Shown piece after piece: positions 1-9,309 of a stretch of DNA of 64,000 nt. Where the stretch lies: contig NZ_CP139487.1 in NCBI RefSeq assembly GCF_034259205.1, forward strand, positions 2,976,001-3,040,000, read 5' to 3'. The DNA is from Peredibacter starrii. Its GTDB lineage: Bacteria; Bdellovibrionota; Bacteriovoracia; Bacteriovoracales; Bacteriovoracaceae. How positions within the stretch are numbered: position 1 is the first letter of the stretch; each line of letters begins with the position of its first letter. Below the pieces are notes generated by a model. That model searched no databases. It was not told the DNA's origin and saw only the letters and a program-made list of their open reading frames with translations. The position numbers and the translations under genes were made by a program.

Positions 1-65
1 GACTAGCTTGCGCGAAGGGAATAAATCTTCCACTTCAGGTAGGAATATGTTCCAGTCTGGTCAAG

Positions 66-1199
66 ATGGAAAAAGATCGCATCAGCGTAGAAGCAGATTT
101 AGAAGACACTGAAGAAGAACTAATTATCAAATTCAGACAATTCCCTGACAATAAGGGCATTGTTTTTCCAGTAAAAAGCAGTAGCGCATTCACAAGATAC
201 TATCCAATGCTCTCCACTTTTTATCTCGACTTTCCCTACCCTGGTCCCTGGGAAGAAATTGGACCTGAGTCCATACTACTGGACACTGTCGAAACCTGGA
301 TTGAAAACTTTGCGAGTGAATTCAGTGAAGGGGACAATTTCACAGTACAGGTACTTTCATCAGACTTTGAATTCTTGGCCGGCACCTTTGGAGGGATCGA
401 GGATAGAATTAAATTCATCTTCACGACCTCATCAGAGAGCTGTCCGATTGAAATCATGTTAGAAGACAAACCAGACCTAATCATTGCCAATCTCTCCCGG
501 CCTGAGGAAGAAGGTATCACTCCAGAAGTCCTGGATTTCTTATATTCTAACGACTTCGTAGTGAGCGAATACCGTCCAGTCATAGTCATTATGAATACTC
601 CTTCAAAAAGTGGAGCACTTCAAAAACTTTTTAACTACGAACGAATAGTGGCTTCGCATTCTCCTTTAGACAAAGACATGTTCGGGAAGCTATTAGAGAA
701 ATTCAAAACGAAGGACTCCGAAGGCAATAAAAGCTCCGGTCTTTTGAAAGTAAATTCTCCCTACCGTCCGGTGGATATATTACAAGAATTTTATATCGTC
801 GGCCTCACTGAGCATGAAATATCCTTCATCTCCCAAAGAGAACTTCCATTTTTTGCTGTCCTTCACTTTGAACTTCCAATCGAATTTCACGCAACTATCG
901 TTCCCCCTATTTGGACAATCGACAAAAAAAATGACAAAAACTATTACATGGCCCTGATACATGGTCTTTCAGAAGAAAAACTCATGATCCTAAGAAAATT
1001 CATTAACCAGATTATCCATTCCCCTCTTAAAGAATTTACAGCAGAAGCTGTTGCTGAAAAGCTAGGTGAAAAAGCACTAGAATCGGCCAAAGCGCCTTCG
1101 GAAACAATTGCTGTTGAGGCCAACGTAGTAGTCAAATCAGCTCCAACGACAAAAAAAGAAGTAAGAACATTAAAAATATCAGGAAAAAGTAAACTATAA
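66..1199 (+). CDS. Conserved protein of unknown function (possible PilZ-like C-terminus)
   Basis: Cytoplasmic-looking protein of 377 residues with no signal peptide or membrane segment. The acidic N-terminus is followed by a mixed alpha/beta region. Residues about 235-325 loosely resemble a PilZ-type beta-barrel followed by a helix, but I cannot see a clean RxxxR motif, so this is only a suggestion. The last 50 residues are Ala/Lys/Val rich and probably disordered. The ATG at 66 has no convincing ribosome binding site, and the frame stays open to the left edge, so the true start may lie outside the window. It ends directly at the Shine-Dalgarno of the receiver gene that follows, so the two are probably co-transcribed and may act in one signalling pathway. 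Confidence 0.6.
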   Translation: MEKDRISVEADLEDTEEELIIKFRQFPDNKGIVFPVKSSSAFTRYYPMLSTFYLDFPYPGPWEEIGPESILLDTVETWIENFASEFSEGDNFTVQVLSSDFEFLAGTFGGIEDRIKFIFTTSSESCPIEIMLEDKPDLIIANLSRPEEEGITPEVLDFLYSNDFVVSEYRPVIVIMNTPSKSGALQKLFNYERIVASHSPLDKDMFGKLLEKFKTKDSEGNKSSGLLKVNSPYRPVDILQEFYIVGLTEHEISFISQRELPFFAVLHFELPIEFHATIVPPIWTIDKKNDKNYYMALIHGLSEEKLMILRKFINQIIHSPLKEFTAEAVAEKLGEKALESAKAPSETIAVEANVVVKSAPTTKKEVRTLKISGKSKL

Positions 1200-1209
1200 G
1201 GAGTAAAAC

Positions 1210-1641
1210 TTGAAAAAGGGAAATTTATTAATTGTCGATGACGAACCCATTCTGCTTGAAACTCTAAAGTACAACCTTAGTGATTTAGCAGAAAAAATTT
1301 TCCTGGCCATAAATGGAAAAATGGCCCTCGAGATTATTAAAAGAGAATCTATTCAATGCATCCTTTGCGACATTAACATGCCTGTTATGAATGGGGTTGA
1401 GCTTGTAAAGAACATCAGGGCCCTTGGGCTTGAAACTCCTCTCATTTTTTATACAGGCCATGGGAACCATGACCTGATGCTGGAAGCCGTCAAATACGGA
1501 GCTTTTGATTTTATAAACAAACCGGCCCTTGATCACATCGAAGAAGTCGTTGAGCGAGGTCTTCAAGTAGGCCGTGGGGATCATCAGGAATCAAAGAGTG
1601 ATTTTATGAGTGAATACAGAAAACTTTTGGCATCTCAGTAA
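1210..1641 (+). CDS. CheY-like response regulator receiver protein
   Basis: Stand-alone receiver domain of 143 residues. Acidic pocket residues D10 and D11, phospho-acceptor D54 (in CDINMP), switch Thr82 and Lys104 (in NKP) are all in place, so it should be phosphorylated by a histidine kinase or phosphotransferase. A short tail of about 25 residues follows, with no output domain. The start is TTG, chosen because AAGGAG lies six bases upstream, overlapping the stop of the preceding gene. Its partner kinase is not in this window. The function as a receiver is clear; the process it controls is unknown. Confidence 0.9.
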   Translation: MKKGNLLIVDDEPILLETLKYNLSDLAEKIFLAINGKMALEIIKRESIQCILCDINMPVMNGVELVKNIRALGLETPLIFYTGHGNHDLMLEAVKYGAFDFINKPALDHIEEVVERGLQVGRGDHQESKSDFMSEYRKLLASQ

Positions 1642-1880
1642 GGGGATTATTCATATATTCACTACCGCTTCCATTGTGACTTTTTTAGACAATTGAGGAA
1701 ATTAAAATTGTCGTGACTAAAAGTCAGTGAGATCCGAAATCAATTTTCGGATGGCCTTTACTACATCTGCTGCCAAAGCTGATTGAAAATAAGTGAATTA
1801 ATCTATCGGCGCCAAACTGTCACCAATAGATATTCATTAAAAAGACCATGACGTGATGTTTCTGGTCACCTGATTTTTTA
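1642..1880. other. Highly folded intergenic region, possible structured RNA
   Basis: No plausible ORF with a ribosome binding site occurs here, but inverted repeats follow one another closely. There is a 7-bp stem at 1688-1694/1706-1712, a 5-bp stem at 1714-1718/1722-1726 and an 8-bp stem at 1732-1739/1745-1752. An 11-bp stem with a 2-nt bulge pairs 1794-1806 with 1826-1836. A 5-bp stem at 1844-1848/1863-1867 and a 6-bp stem at 1869-1874/1880-1885 complete the series. None is followed by a convincing U-tract. It may be a 3' UTR of the receiver gene or an independent RNA; I recognise no known family. Confidence 0.35.
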
Positions 1881-1988
1881 TCAGGATTCGTAATTGATGG
1901 CGCCGATGACAATCAAAGCCGCGAGCACCAACGTTGACACAATCTCAAAGTTCGAAAACTCTTTTCTAAAATCTCGCAAGCTTCTCAT
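1881..1988 (-). CDS. Small single-span membrane protein, 35 residues
   Basis: Short ORF starting ATG with the purine-rich AAGGGAAG about five bases upstream. The peptide begins with a basic segment (MRSLRDFRKEF) and then a hydrophobic stretch rich in Val, Leu, Ala and Ile (about residues 16-31), ending in NYES. This is the layout of a one-pass inner-membrane peptide, N-terminus probably inside by the positive-inside rule. It stands alone upstream of the hairpin-rich region, with mscL in the same direction on the other side of a gap of about 80 bases. I do not recognise a family. Codon pattern, ribosome binding site and topology together make it more likely real than chance. Confidence 0.5.
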   Translation of the reverse strand: MRSLRDFRKEFSNFEIVSTLVLAALIVIGAINYES

Positions 1989-2070
1989 GTTCTTCCCTTA
2001 ACGATGAAAATTAGCAGACATTATAGGGATTTTGAAAAACTTCGTTTGTTAAGATTCTAAGTGGATTTTT

Positions 2071-2370
2071 TTACCGCTTCGCTACTAGTTCTTCTTTCAT
2101 AACCTTCTTAGCGAAGATGAATACAATCCAGGCCACGATAATAAAATCGATCCCTGCTCCAAGAACTTTACCGTACATAATTCCGTTGTAGCTAAGCTCG
2201 TAAATGCTCGCAACTCCAGCGGCCTTAAGGGCAGGTTGAAGAATAAGCGGAGTGATGAGGTCATTGACGAGACTCGTTACAAGCAAATTTAATTTACCAC
2301 CGATGATCACGGCAATCGCCAAACCAATAACACCATATTGTTTTAAGAAGCCAACGAACTCTCTAACCAT
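2071..2370 (-). CDS. mscL: Large-conductance mechanosensitive channel MscL
   Basis: Inner-membrane channel that opens under membrane tension to release osmolytes during hypo-osmotic shock. The 99-residue product has the MscL plan: an amphipathic N-terminal helix (residues 1-12), TM1 with a glycine/alanine-rich pore face (about 14-40, leading into SLVNDLITP), a short periplasmic loop and TM2 (about 70-90) ending in a basic tail. It is shorter than the E. coli protein (136), mainly in the loop and the C-terminal bundle. A GGAGGG ribosome binding site precedes ATG. It lies 51 bases downstream of meaB in the same direction, so read-through from the mutase operon is possible although the functions are unrelated. 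Confidence 0.9.
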   Translation of the reverse strand: MVREFVGFLKQYGVIGLAIAVIIGGKLNLLVTSLVNDLITPLILQPALKAAGVASIYELSYNGIMYGKVLGAGIDFIIVAWIVFIFAKKVMKEELVAKR

Positions 2371-2421
2371 AGACCCTCCAGTATTTTGTACTATTAGGAT
2401 GGCAAAGAAATTCTGGTTTGA

Positions 2422-3399
2422 CTATTTTAGGTGGGAGAAGAATTGTTTAAGAAGTTCCTGGGCCACTTCTGGTGGAGTCCCCTTATTACTTTTGATTTTG
2501 TTCTCGGATGTCGCGATCGCTTTTTGATCAATCACTTCCTGAAAGCTTGATTTAAGGCCCTCATGGATAAGTTGCCACATCCAATCCAGTCCCTGCTTCT
2601 CACGCTTCTTCTGAATTTGAGCAGCTTCTTTTGAAAAGTAATCTTCCATAGTCTTCTCCACTTCCGGAAGACCTTTCTTAGTTACTGCAGAACAAGAAAG
2701 AACCGGTGGAATCCAACCATCATGGCGAAGAATCTGAAGCGCTTGTTGATAATCATGTTTTGCACGAAGGATGATCTTTTCTTGATCGCCATCGTCTTTT
2801 GTTACAACCACCATATCTACAACTTCTAAGATCCCGCGCTTAATCCCTTGAAGATCATCGCCGGCGCCCGGTTGAAGGAGCATCACGAAAAGATCCACCA
2901 TCTGAGCGACAGTTGTTTCAGACTGTCCCACGCCAACAGTTTCCACTAAGACGTAATCAAAACCATAGGCTTCACAAATAAGCATTGATTCACGAGTTCT
3001 GCGCGCCACTCCACCCAAAGTTTCACCTGATGGACTCGGGCGAATGAATGCCATGGGATCAATCGCCAGTTCATTCATACGGGTCTTATCACCTAAGATA
3101 GATCCGCCACTCACCTGAGAAGTCGGATCAACCGCCAGAACTGCCACAGTTTTATTTTGTGAGGTAAGTTGTTTTCCAAAGGCCTCAATGAATGTGGATT
3201 TACCCACTCCTGGAGTTCCGGAAATCCCGACGCGTTTTGATTTACCAGTCAGAGGCAATATCGCTTTAAGAAGTTCCTGAGCTAGTTTTTGATGATCAGG
3301 ATTATGGGACTCCACGAGTGTAATTGCTCGTGCCAGAATCGTTAAATTCTTGTTCTTAATCCCGTCTAGATAATCCTGGAGCTCAAGTTGCTTTCTCAT
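2422..3399 (-). CDS. meaB: Methylmalonyl-CoA mutase-associated GTPase MeaB
   Basis: G3E-family GTPase that protects methylmalonyl-CoA mutase from inactivation and gates cobalamin loading. The 325 residues contain a P-loop GTPGVGKST (61-69), the AVDPTS segment and switch region, and the ETVGVGQSE segment typical of the MeaB/ArgK group. The expected NKxD guanine-recognition motif reads TKDD here, a deviation worth noting. The ATG overlaps the stop of the large mutase subunit (ATGA), so translation is coupled and the chaperone is made with its client. Family assignment is secure from motifs and operon context; older annotations call such proteins LAO/AO transport ATPase (ArgK). Confidence 0.93.
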   Translation of the reverse strand: MRKQLELQDYLDGIKNKNLTILARAITLVESHNPDHQKLAQELLKAILPLTGKSKRVGISGTPGVGKSTFIEAFGKQLTSQNKTVAVLAVDPTSQVSGGSILGDKTRMNELAIDPMAFIRPSPSGETLGGVARRTRESMLICEAYGFDYVLVETVGVGQSETTVAQMVDLFVMLLQPGAGDDLQGIKRGILEVVDMVVVTKDDGDQEKIILRAKHDYQQALQILRHDGWIPPVLSCSAVTKKGLPEVEKTMEDYFSKEAAQIQKKREKQGLDWMWQLIHEGLKSSFQEVIDQKAIATSENKIKSNKGTPPEVAQELLKQFFSHLK

Positions 3400-5531
3400 T
3401 TATATCCCAGGGCCTCGTTAAGTTTTTTCACCAGATCCCGGGCCGCATCGGCAATGACTGTACCTGGACCGAAAATTCCCGCCACACCCATCTGATAAAG
3501 TTTATCGTAGTCCTGCGGAGGAATAACTCCACCAATGGTTACAAGGATATCTTCACGTCCCAGTTTTTTTAGTTCAGCTTTTAATTCTGGCACAAGAGTT
3601 AAGTGACCAGCAGCAAGGGATGATACACCAATGATGTGTACGTCATTTTCCACTGCTTGTTTTGCTGTCTCTTCTGGAGTCTGGAACAGAGGACCCACAT
3701 CCACATCAAAGCCCAAGTCTGCGAAGGCAGTTGAAATAACCTTCTGACCACGGTCGTGTCCATCTTGTCCCATCTTCGCGATAAGAACACGTGGACGACG
3801 TCCTTCGTTCTTCTGGAATTTTTCCATGAGAAGTTGGAGTTCTTTCACGTCGTATTTTCCTTGTTGAACTTCTTTTAAATACACACCCTGAATAGTTCTG
3901 ATCTCAGCTTGGTGACGGCCAAATACTTTTTCCATCGCCATACTCATCTCACCGACAGTGGCGTGAGCACGAGCGGCCTCAACCGCTAGAGCGAGAAGGT
4001 TGCCAGTTCCGTTCCTACAAGCCTCAGTCATAGCATTGAGTTTTTCCTGAACCACTGCTTCGTTACGTTCAGCTTTAAGTTTTTTCAGACGATTAATCTG
4101 AGCTTCACGCACCTGTGAGTTTTCTACTTGAAGAATATTTGGAGTATCGTCTTTTTCACGTTTATAAAGGTTAACTCCTACGATTGGCTGAACACCTGAA
4201 TCAATTCGACCTTGAGTGCGAGCAGCGGCTTCTTCAATGCGCATCTTAGGAATGCCCTTGGCGATGGCGTGAGACATACCACCCAGAGACTCCACTTCCT
4301 CAATCAGGGCCCAAGCTTTTTGCGCCAGTTCCTGAGTAAGGCTTTCTACGAAATAACTTCCCCCCCATGGATCAATCACATCACAGGTATCAGTTTCAGT
4401 CTGAATGAAGAGCTGAGTGTTCCGAGCGATACGGGCCGAGAATTCACTTGGAAGAGCAAGTGCTTCATCCAGAGAGTTTGTGTGTAAGCTTTGAGTGTGA
4501 CCGTGAGTTGCGGCAAGGGCCTCAATTCCCGTTCTTGTGACGTTATTGAAAACGTCTTGAGCAGTTAAGCTCCAACCAGAAGTCTGAGAGTGAGTTCTAA
4601 GGGCCAGAGACTTTTGGTTCTTTGGTTTGAAGTCCGAAACGATTTTACTCCAAAGAAGTCGACCCGCTCTCATCTTCGCTACTTCCATGAAGTAGTTCAT
4701 TCCGATCGCCCAGAAGAAAGAAAGACGAGGAGCAAACTGATCCACATCAATCCCTGCTTTCACACCAGTACGAAGGTATTCAAGACCATCGGCCAGGGTA
4801 TAACCAAGTTCAATATCTGCAGTCGCACCAGCTTCCTGCATGTGGTAACCCGAAATTGAAATCGAGTTAAACTTCGGCATGTTCTTAGATGTGTAACTAA
4901 AGATATCCGCGATGATTCTCATCGAAGGCTCAGGTGGGTAAATATAAGTATTTCTCACCATGAATTCTTTCAAGATATCGTTTTGAATCGTCCCTGTGAG
5001 TTGCTCCGGCTTCACACCCTGCTCTTCACCCGCCACGATAAACAAAGCAAGAATTGGAATCACTGCTCCGTTCATCGTCATTGATACCGACATCTGATCA
5101 AGCGGAATACCTTTGAAAAGAATGCGCATATCAAGGATGGAATCAATCGCCACCCCTGCCATACCAACGTCACCCTTTACACGAGGGTGATCAGAGTCAT
5201 AACCACGGTGAGTAGCAAGATCGAAAGCAATTGAAAGACCTTTTTGACCTTTCGTAAGATTGTCACGATAGAAACGGTTTGATTCTTCCGCCGTCGAAAA
5301 CCCCGCGTACTGACGAATGGTCCAAGGGCGAACCGAATACATCGAAGCATAAGGGCCACGAAGAAAAGGTTTGTTACCCGGAAGAGTCTTCATGAGTTTT
5401 TTAAACTTCACGTCCTTCTCAGTATAAGCACTCTTAAGTGCGATGCCTTCCGGCATCACGGTGATCTTTTTAGGAGCTGGCTCAGATAGTTTTGGAGTCT
5501 TCCAAGGAATTTTGCTGAAATCAGTTGTCAT
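3396..5531 (-). CDS. mutB: Methylmalonyl-CoA mutase, large (catalytic) subunit
   Basis: Adenosylcobalamin-dependent mutase interconverting (R)-methylmalonyl-CoA and succinyl-CoA. The N-terminal TIM barrel carries the substrate segment [11 protein letters not shown]. The C-terminal B12 domain (from about residue 579) has the lower-ligand motif DGHDRG (about 591-596) and the downstream GGVIPP loop. The 711-residue length is normal for a catalytic subunit. The start is ATG with GGGAGG in front, overlapping the stop of the small subunit by close spacing. It lies between the small subunit and meaB, all in one transcript. With the acyl-CoA dehydrogenase elsewhere in the window it indicates propionyl-CoA or succinyl-CoA metabolism. 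Confidence 0.95.
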   Translation of the reverse strand: MTTDFSKIPWKTPKLSEPAPKKITVMPEGIALKSAYTEKDVKFKKLMKTLPGNKPFLRGPYASMYSVRPWTIRQYAGFSTAEESNRFYRDNLTKGQKGLSIAFDLATHRGYDSDHPRVKGDVGMAGVAIDSILDMRILFKGIPLDQMSVSMTMNGAVIPILALFIVAGEEQGVKPEQLTGTIQNDILKEFMVRNTYIYPPEPSMRIIADIFSYTSKNMPKFNSISISGYHMQEAGATADIELGYTLADGLEYLRTGVKAGIDVDQFAPRLSFFWAIGMNYFMEVAKMRAGRLLWSKIVSDFKPKNQKSLALRTHSQTSGWSLTAQDVFNNVTRTGIEALAATHGHTQSLHTNSLDEALALPSEFSARIARNTQLFIQTETDTCDVIDPWGGSYFVESLTQELAQKAWALIEEVESLGGMSHAIAKGIPKMRIEEAAARTQGRIDSGVQPIVGVNLYKREKDDTPNILQVENSQVREAQINRLKKLKAERNEAVVQEKLNAMTEACRNGTGNLLALAVEAARAHATVGEMSMAMEKVFGRHQAEIRTIQGVYLKEVQQGKYDVKELQLLMEKFQKNEGRRPRVLIAKMGQDGHDRGQKVISTAFADLGFDVDVGPLFQTPEETAKQAVENDVHIIGVSSLAAGHLTLVPELKAELKKLGREDILVTIGGVIPPQDYDKLYQMGVAGIFGPGTVIADAARDLVKKLNEALGYK

Positions 5532-5534
5532 AGG

Positions 5535-7085
5535 TTACCTCCCCTCGAACTTTGAGGCCAGATTCTGGAGTACCTCATACACGTTTTGACCGGCGAATAG
5601 ATTATTGAATCCCGCCATCTCAAATTTTCCAGCGATATACTTATGTTGTGCCTTCACTGAACTCACAGTATCCGAAATTGTTGGATACTGATCATCCAAA
5701 GCGCAGAGAACGATAATGTCTTCTTTTCTCTCCGAAAGAGTCTTCTTAAAGTTTTCAATATCCAGTTCAGAATGACCAGGCTCATTTACAGTAAGACCTA
5801 AAAGTTCAAAGTAGTTCTTCACGAAGTTCAGACGAGCATTAAGCGCGCCATACTCTCCGAAAAGCGCCACATATACACTTGGCTTCTGCTTCACGTTTTC
5901 CATACCAAGACGAAGGTCTTCAAAAATACGGGCCACACGGAAGACCGTTGGCTTTTTAAGTTTTAGTTTTAAGTGTTCCTTCACGTCCGGGAAATCATTC
6001 ATCCCCGACATCACGTGGCGACGAGTCTTCACCATCTCAAGGCGCTTTTCGCGAACAGTGGCAGTTTCTTTTTCTAAATAAGAATGAAGTTCACTGTCAT
6101 TCATCACAATCATCGTCTGCATCAGTTTCCAAGCTTCTTCAGCAAGGGCACTGGTTAGACTTTCTAAGTGATAACTTCCGAAGGCAGCATCTTCCACCAC
6201 TCCCAGCATACTCTCAAGTGCCAGAACGTGAGACGTATTACGGGCCATTCGACGAGAGCGCTCAACGTGTTCCATATCCGGAGCACCATCTACCTCGAGT
6301 TCAATTAAAGAATTATATCCAGCAGACTGAACGTGATCAGCACCACCAATGTAGGCCGAAGCAACTGCCGTTTCATTACGAAGCATATTTGAGTAACGCT
6401 CAAACAGTGTCCACTCTCTCATCGAGGTAAGCCCCACGATGTTGAGCTTCATCTTCTTCCCAGACTCTTCCAGGATTTTATGAGCAAGAAGTTTCGCCGC
6501 TCGAATCTTAGCGATGTTGTGGAAGAATTGAGAATCCACATAAACACCAAGATAAACCTCAGACTGAGTTCCAAGATTTTTAATAAAATTTGTCGCTAGA
6601 AGCGCCAACTCTTGAATCGAGTGCCCGCCTTGATCATGGGCTTTTTGACCAGAAATGATATTTGAAACAACTTTGAAGGCATTACTTGAATAGTTCCCAC
6701 CGAGAATGAACACTTCAAGCTCTTTTGGAGAGGCAAATTTTGTCAGGGTGCTCTCAATAATTTTCCACTTAGTTTCATTTAGGTCCGGACCAGAAAAGAA
6801 GAAATTTCTCACCCCCTGTCCGAGGTCTTCAGTCAAAACCTTCTCAATTTCATGCTGATCGAGATGAACATAAGTTGTTGAGGCCTTCTTCCAATTTTCA
6901 TTGGCATTCAAATGAACTTCAGATTTAGTCTCTAGGGAAAGTGTGGGCCAGCTGGCACCGGTAATGAGCTTTTTTGTGGCCTTATTCCCCACTTCCGTCA
7001 GCTTTAGCTCCGATTTCAGGGCATTTTCCCACTGTTCTCGTTGGGTATTAAAATCACTCTCAAAAAAACTTGTTAAGGAACTCAC
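5535..7085 (-). CDS. mutA: Methylmalonyl-CoA mutase, small subunit
   Basis: Non-catalytic partner of the heterodimeric mutase. The 516 residues share the barrel fold of the large subunit (SMREWTLFERYSNMLRNE, GGADHVQSAGYNSL), but the C-terminal flavodoxin-like domain lacks the cobalamin DxHxxG motif, as expected for the small chain. The start is GTG, supported by GGAG six bases upstream; no better ATG lies nearby. First gene of the operon small subunit - large subunit - meaB, three bases from the next ORF. A divergent HD-like gene lies about 100 bases away. No epimerase or propionyl-CoA carboxylase gene is visible in the window. Confidence 0.92.
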   Translation of the reverse strand: MSSLTSFFESDFNTQREQWENALKSELKLTEVGNKATKKLITGASWPTLSLETKSEVHLNANENWKKASTTYVHLDQHEIEKVLTEDLGQGVRNFFFSGPDLNETKWKIIESTLTKFASPKELEVFILGGNYSSNAFKVVSNIISGQKAHDQGGHSIQELALLATNFIKNLGTQSEVYLGVYVDSQFFHNIAKIRAAKLLAHKILEESGKKMKLNIVGLTSMREWTLFERYSNMLRNETAVASAYIGGADHVQSAGYNSLIELEVDGAPDMEHVERSRRMARNTSHVLALESMLGVVEDAAFGSYHLESLTSALAEEAWKLMQTMIVMNDSELHSYLEKETATVREKRLEMVKTRRHVMSGMNDFPDVKEHLKLKLKKPTVFRVARIFEDLRLGMENVKQKPSVYVALFGEYGALNARLNFVKNYFELLGLTVNEPGHSELDIENFKKTLSERKEDIIVLCALDDQYPTISDTVSSVKAQHKYIAGKFEMAGFNNLFAGQNVYEVLQNLASKFEGR

Positions 7086-7135
7086 AATAGACTCCGGGAC
7101 GTAAAAAATCTTAGATGATTTATCCTAACAAAAAA

Positions 7136-7164
7136 TTGAGTAAAAATCCCTCTCAGATTAAACT
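7136..7164 (+). promoter_or_regulatory. Possible sigma-70 promoter for the HD-like gene
   Basis: TTGAGT at 7136-7141 and TAAACT at 7159-7164 are separated by 17 bases, 26 bases before the TTG start at 7190. Each hexamer matches the consensus at about four of six positions. This is a plausible but unproven promoter in the 104-base divergent gap. Confidence 0.3.
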
Positions 7165-7189
7165 ATAGGCACCCCAACGGAGGCCTTTT

Positions 7190-8518
7190 TTGAGTCTAAC
7201 GCTTTTAGTAGAACACAATCCCATGATTGAGAGCTGTTACATGCTCAATTTATCCACATGGCTGGGGTTGGAGATCCTTCCTAAAAAGAAGGCAGAGTTC
7301 GCAGTTAAATATCTTGAAACTGATAGTCAAAACATCAAATTGATCATTGTTCGCGCAACAATTGAGAAAGAACCCTCTGCCGCGATCATGATCGATTACG
7401 TAAAGAAGAAGGGTCTAAATATCCCGGTGATTGTGATTGGCCCTGGAAAAGAGATTCCAGGCAGCGCCGCCCACGTCCCAAATTCCTTACAGCTAAAAAT
7501 TCTGATTCAAAGCTCCGCAAGGGCCCTCAATATCACCGCCAAGGACATGTCGAACAAGGTGGTACCGGACTACTTCCCGATTCCTATCACCTACTTCAAA
7601 GTGATTAAGCGTTCGGTTTGTAAGGTCTACTCACAGGACATCGACGATGCGAATAAATACAACCTTCGTATTGAAAGAATGTCTGAGTTTGAAGAGTCTT
7701 ACATCCAGAGCATGATTCAGGAAGGGATGACCCATTTGTATGTCGATAAAATGGATCGCCTGGAATTCGTAAACAACGTAACTGCTGAACTCATGGCCAT
7801 GCTTGAAACCATGGATCTTTCCGCAGAGGAAGAACTATCAGTTCAAGACAAGAGCATGGAACTTCTCTCGAAGAAGCTTCTCACTATTGGTGTTAATGAA
7901 GAGACGATTAAACTCGCACGTAAAAACATCGATGCCATGAAGAAGACCGTTCAGAAGAACCCGAAACTTTCAAAACTTCTGGAACGTCTGTTAAGCAACA
8001 AGTCTTCTTACCTCTTTAAGCACACTCAGATCCTGACTTACATTGGTCTCCATATCATTAAGAACATTGATTGGGGTAATGCTGAACAAGAAGAGAAGAT
8101 GAGCTTCATCGCCTTCTTCCACGATATTGTGCTGGAAACGGATGAGCAGGCCCAAATTAAATCAACGCTTGAACTAAAAAAAGCGAACTTCCCACTCCCG
8201 GAAAGACTTCTGGTCGAGAAGCACGCTCAAATGGCGGCGGAATTTGTTTCAAAATTCCCCCACGCTCCTATGGGTGCGGATCAACTAATTCGTCAGCACC
8301 ACGGCATGCTCAACGGCGTTGGTTTTTCAGAACACTATGGTAATAACGTCTCTCCTCTGGCGATCGTTTTCATCGTGGCCGAAGAGTATACACGAATTAT
8401 TATGAAGCGTGAGAATGGTCCCTTTGATCGAGAAGAGATGATGCAGGAACTCAAAGCTGAGTTCCCGACCACCAGATTCCAAAAAGTCGTCGATATTCTG
8501 CAGAACGTGACATTTTAA
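7190..8518 (+). CDS. HD-domain (HDOD/HD-GYP-like) signalling protein, degenerate
   Basis: 442 residues. The N-terminal 100 or so residues look like a receiver-type alpha/beta fold without a clear phospho-acceptor. After a linker, the C-terminal half has HD-superfamily features: KHTQ (about 280), FFHD (about 318), an EKHA segment and QHHG, then VAEEY. Arrangement and lengths resemble HD-GYP phosphodiesterases, but the GYP signature is absent (HGMLNGVGF instead). It may be a divergent c-di-GMP phosphodiesterase or a non-catalytic sensor. The start is TTG with GGAGG six bases before it. The stop overlaps that of the convergent methyltransferase gene. Confidence 0.7.
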   Translation: MSLTLLVEHNPMIESCYMLNLSTWLGLEILPKKKAEFAVKYLETDSQNIKLIIVRATIEKEPSAAIMIDYVKKKGLNIPVIVIGPGKEIPGSAAHVPNSLQLKILIQSSARALNITAKDMSNKVVPDYFPIPITYFKVIKRSVCKVYSQDIDDANKYNLRIERMSEFEESYIQSMIQEGMTHLYVDKMDRLEFVNNVTAELMAMLETMDLSAEEELSVQDKSMELLSKKLLTIGVNEETIKLARKNIDAMKKTVQKNPKLSKLLERLLSNKSSYLFKHTQILTYIGLHIIKNIDWGNAEQEEKMSFIAFFHDIVLETDEQAQIKSTLELKKANFPLPERLLVEKHAQMAAEFVSKFPHAPMGADQLIRQHHGMLNGVGFSEHYGNNVSPLAIVFIVAEEYTRIIMKRENGPFDREEMMQELKAEFPTTRFQKVVDILQNVTF

Positions 8519-9309
8519 GTTAAAGCAGCAATGTAAGAGACCCAAGCGTCACAGTTTTCTGCGTCTTCTGCAGGCGTGAACACACCATTACCGCCTCCAT
8601 CTTCATCATCCCCTTCCCAGTAAGCAACAGTCTTAGAAAACCCTGCTTCAATCAGAAGGTCGCGAAGTTCAGGCATCATCCACATACGCCAGTGGTACGT
8701 GAATACATTCTCATGCTTCTTGCCTTTAGCATCTTTAAAGTGAATGGCGAAAGTACAGTCGTGAGTCAGAGGATTGAAGTGTTGGCATTCCCAATAATAA
8801 GTCAGGCCTTTCATCTTCTTCACATCTGTCACCAGACGCTGACTTTCAGGGCCCGCGAAGATATCAAGGAAGAATACACCTTGCTTATTAAGCGACTTAC
8901 GAACTGATTTGAAATACTTCAAAAGGTCTTTACGTGACTTGAAGATAAAATATGAAAAGTTAAAAGCACAAACTACATCGGCCTTTGGGGCCGAAGTTTT
9001 AAGTACGTTTTGTTCAAGGTAGTGCATGCGAGATTGCTGAGCTTTTGAAAGCTTACTGTAGTGACGAGTTTTACCCATTTTAATTGGCTCAGGATCAAGA
9101 TCTACACCATAGGCCTCGCATCCCTTATCCTGTTCAACCCACTTACAAGAAATAGCACCAGTACCACAGAAATCCTCTCTCATGACATATGGAGAATGAC
9201 CATAGAAGCGCTTGAATTCATCGTGCATGAAAGAGACTTCGCCTTCTGCATTCTGTACTGAGCGTTCATAGAAGTCATACTTTTGTTCGAGAGTGAGCGT
9301 CGATTTCAC
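8515..9309 (-). CDS. SAM-dependent methyltransferase, class I
   Basis: Rossmann-fold methyltransferase of 264 residues. Motif I is EDFCGTGAIS (about residues 41-50), the acidic residue of motif II is in YGVDLDPEP and motif IV-like residues lie in ADVVCAFNFSYF. The substrate cannot be read from the sequence. The start is GTG and overlaps the stop of the upstream small protein (GTGA), suggesting translational coupling. The end overlaps the convergent HD-like gene by four bases. It is the last gene of a chain running from prc through two small proteins. Confidence 0.8.
   Translation of the reverse strand: MKSTLTLEQKYDFYERSVQNAEGEVSFMHDEFKRFYGHSPYVMREDFCGTGAISCKWVEQDKGCEAYGVDLDPEPIKMGKTRHYSKLSKAQQSRMHYLEQNVLKTSAPKADVVCAFNFSYFIFKSRKDLLKYFKSVRKSLNKQGVFFLDIFAGPESQRLVTDVKKMKGLTYYWECQHFNPLTHDCTFAIHFKDAKGKKHENVFTYHWRMWMMPELRDLLIEAGFSKTVAYWEGDDEDGGGNGVFTPAEDAENCDAWVSYIAALT

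Noticed and set aside
2-112. Open frame at the left edge ending TGA at 110-112, possibly the tail of an upstream gene overlapping the first protein
   Set aside because: Only 36 codons are visible, with a basic low-complexity end; nothing identifies it as coding, so it is not listed as a gene.
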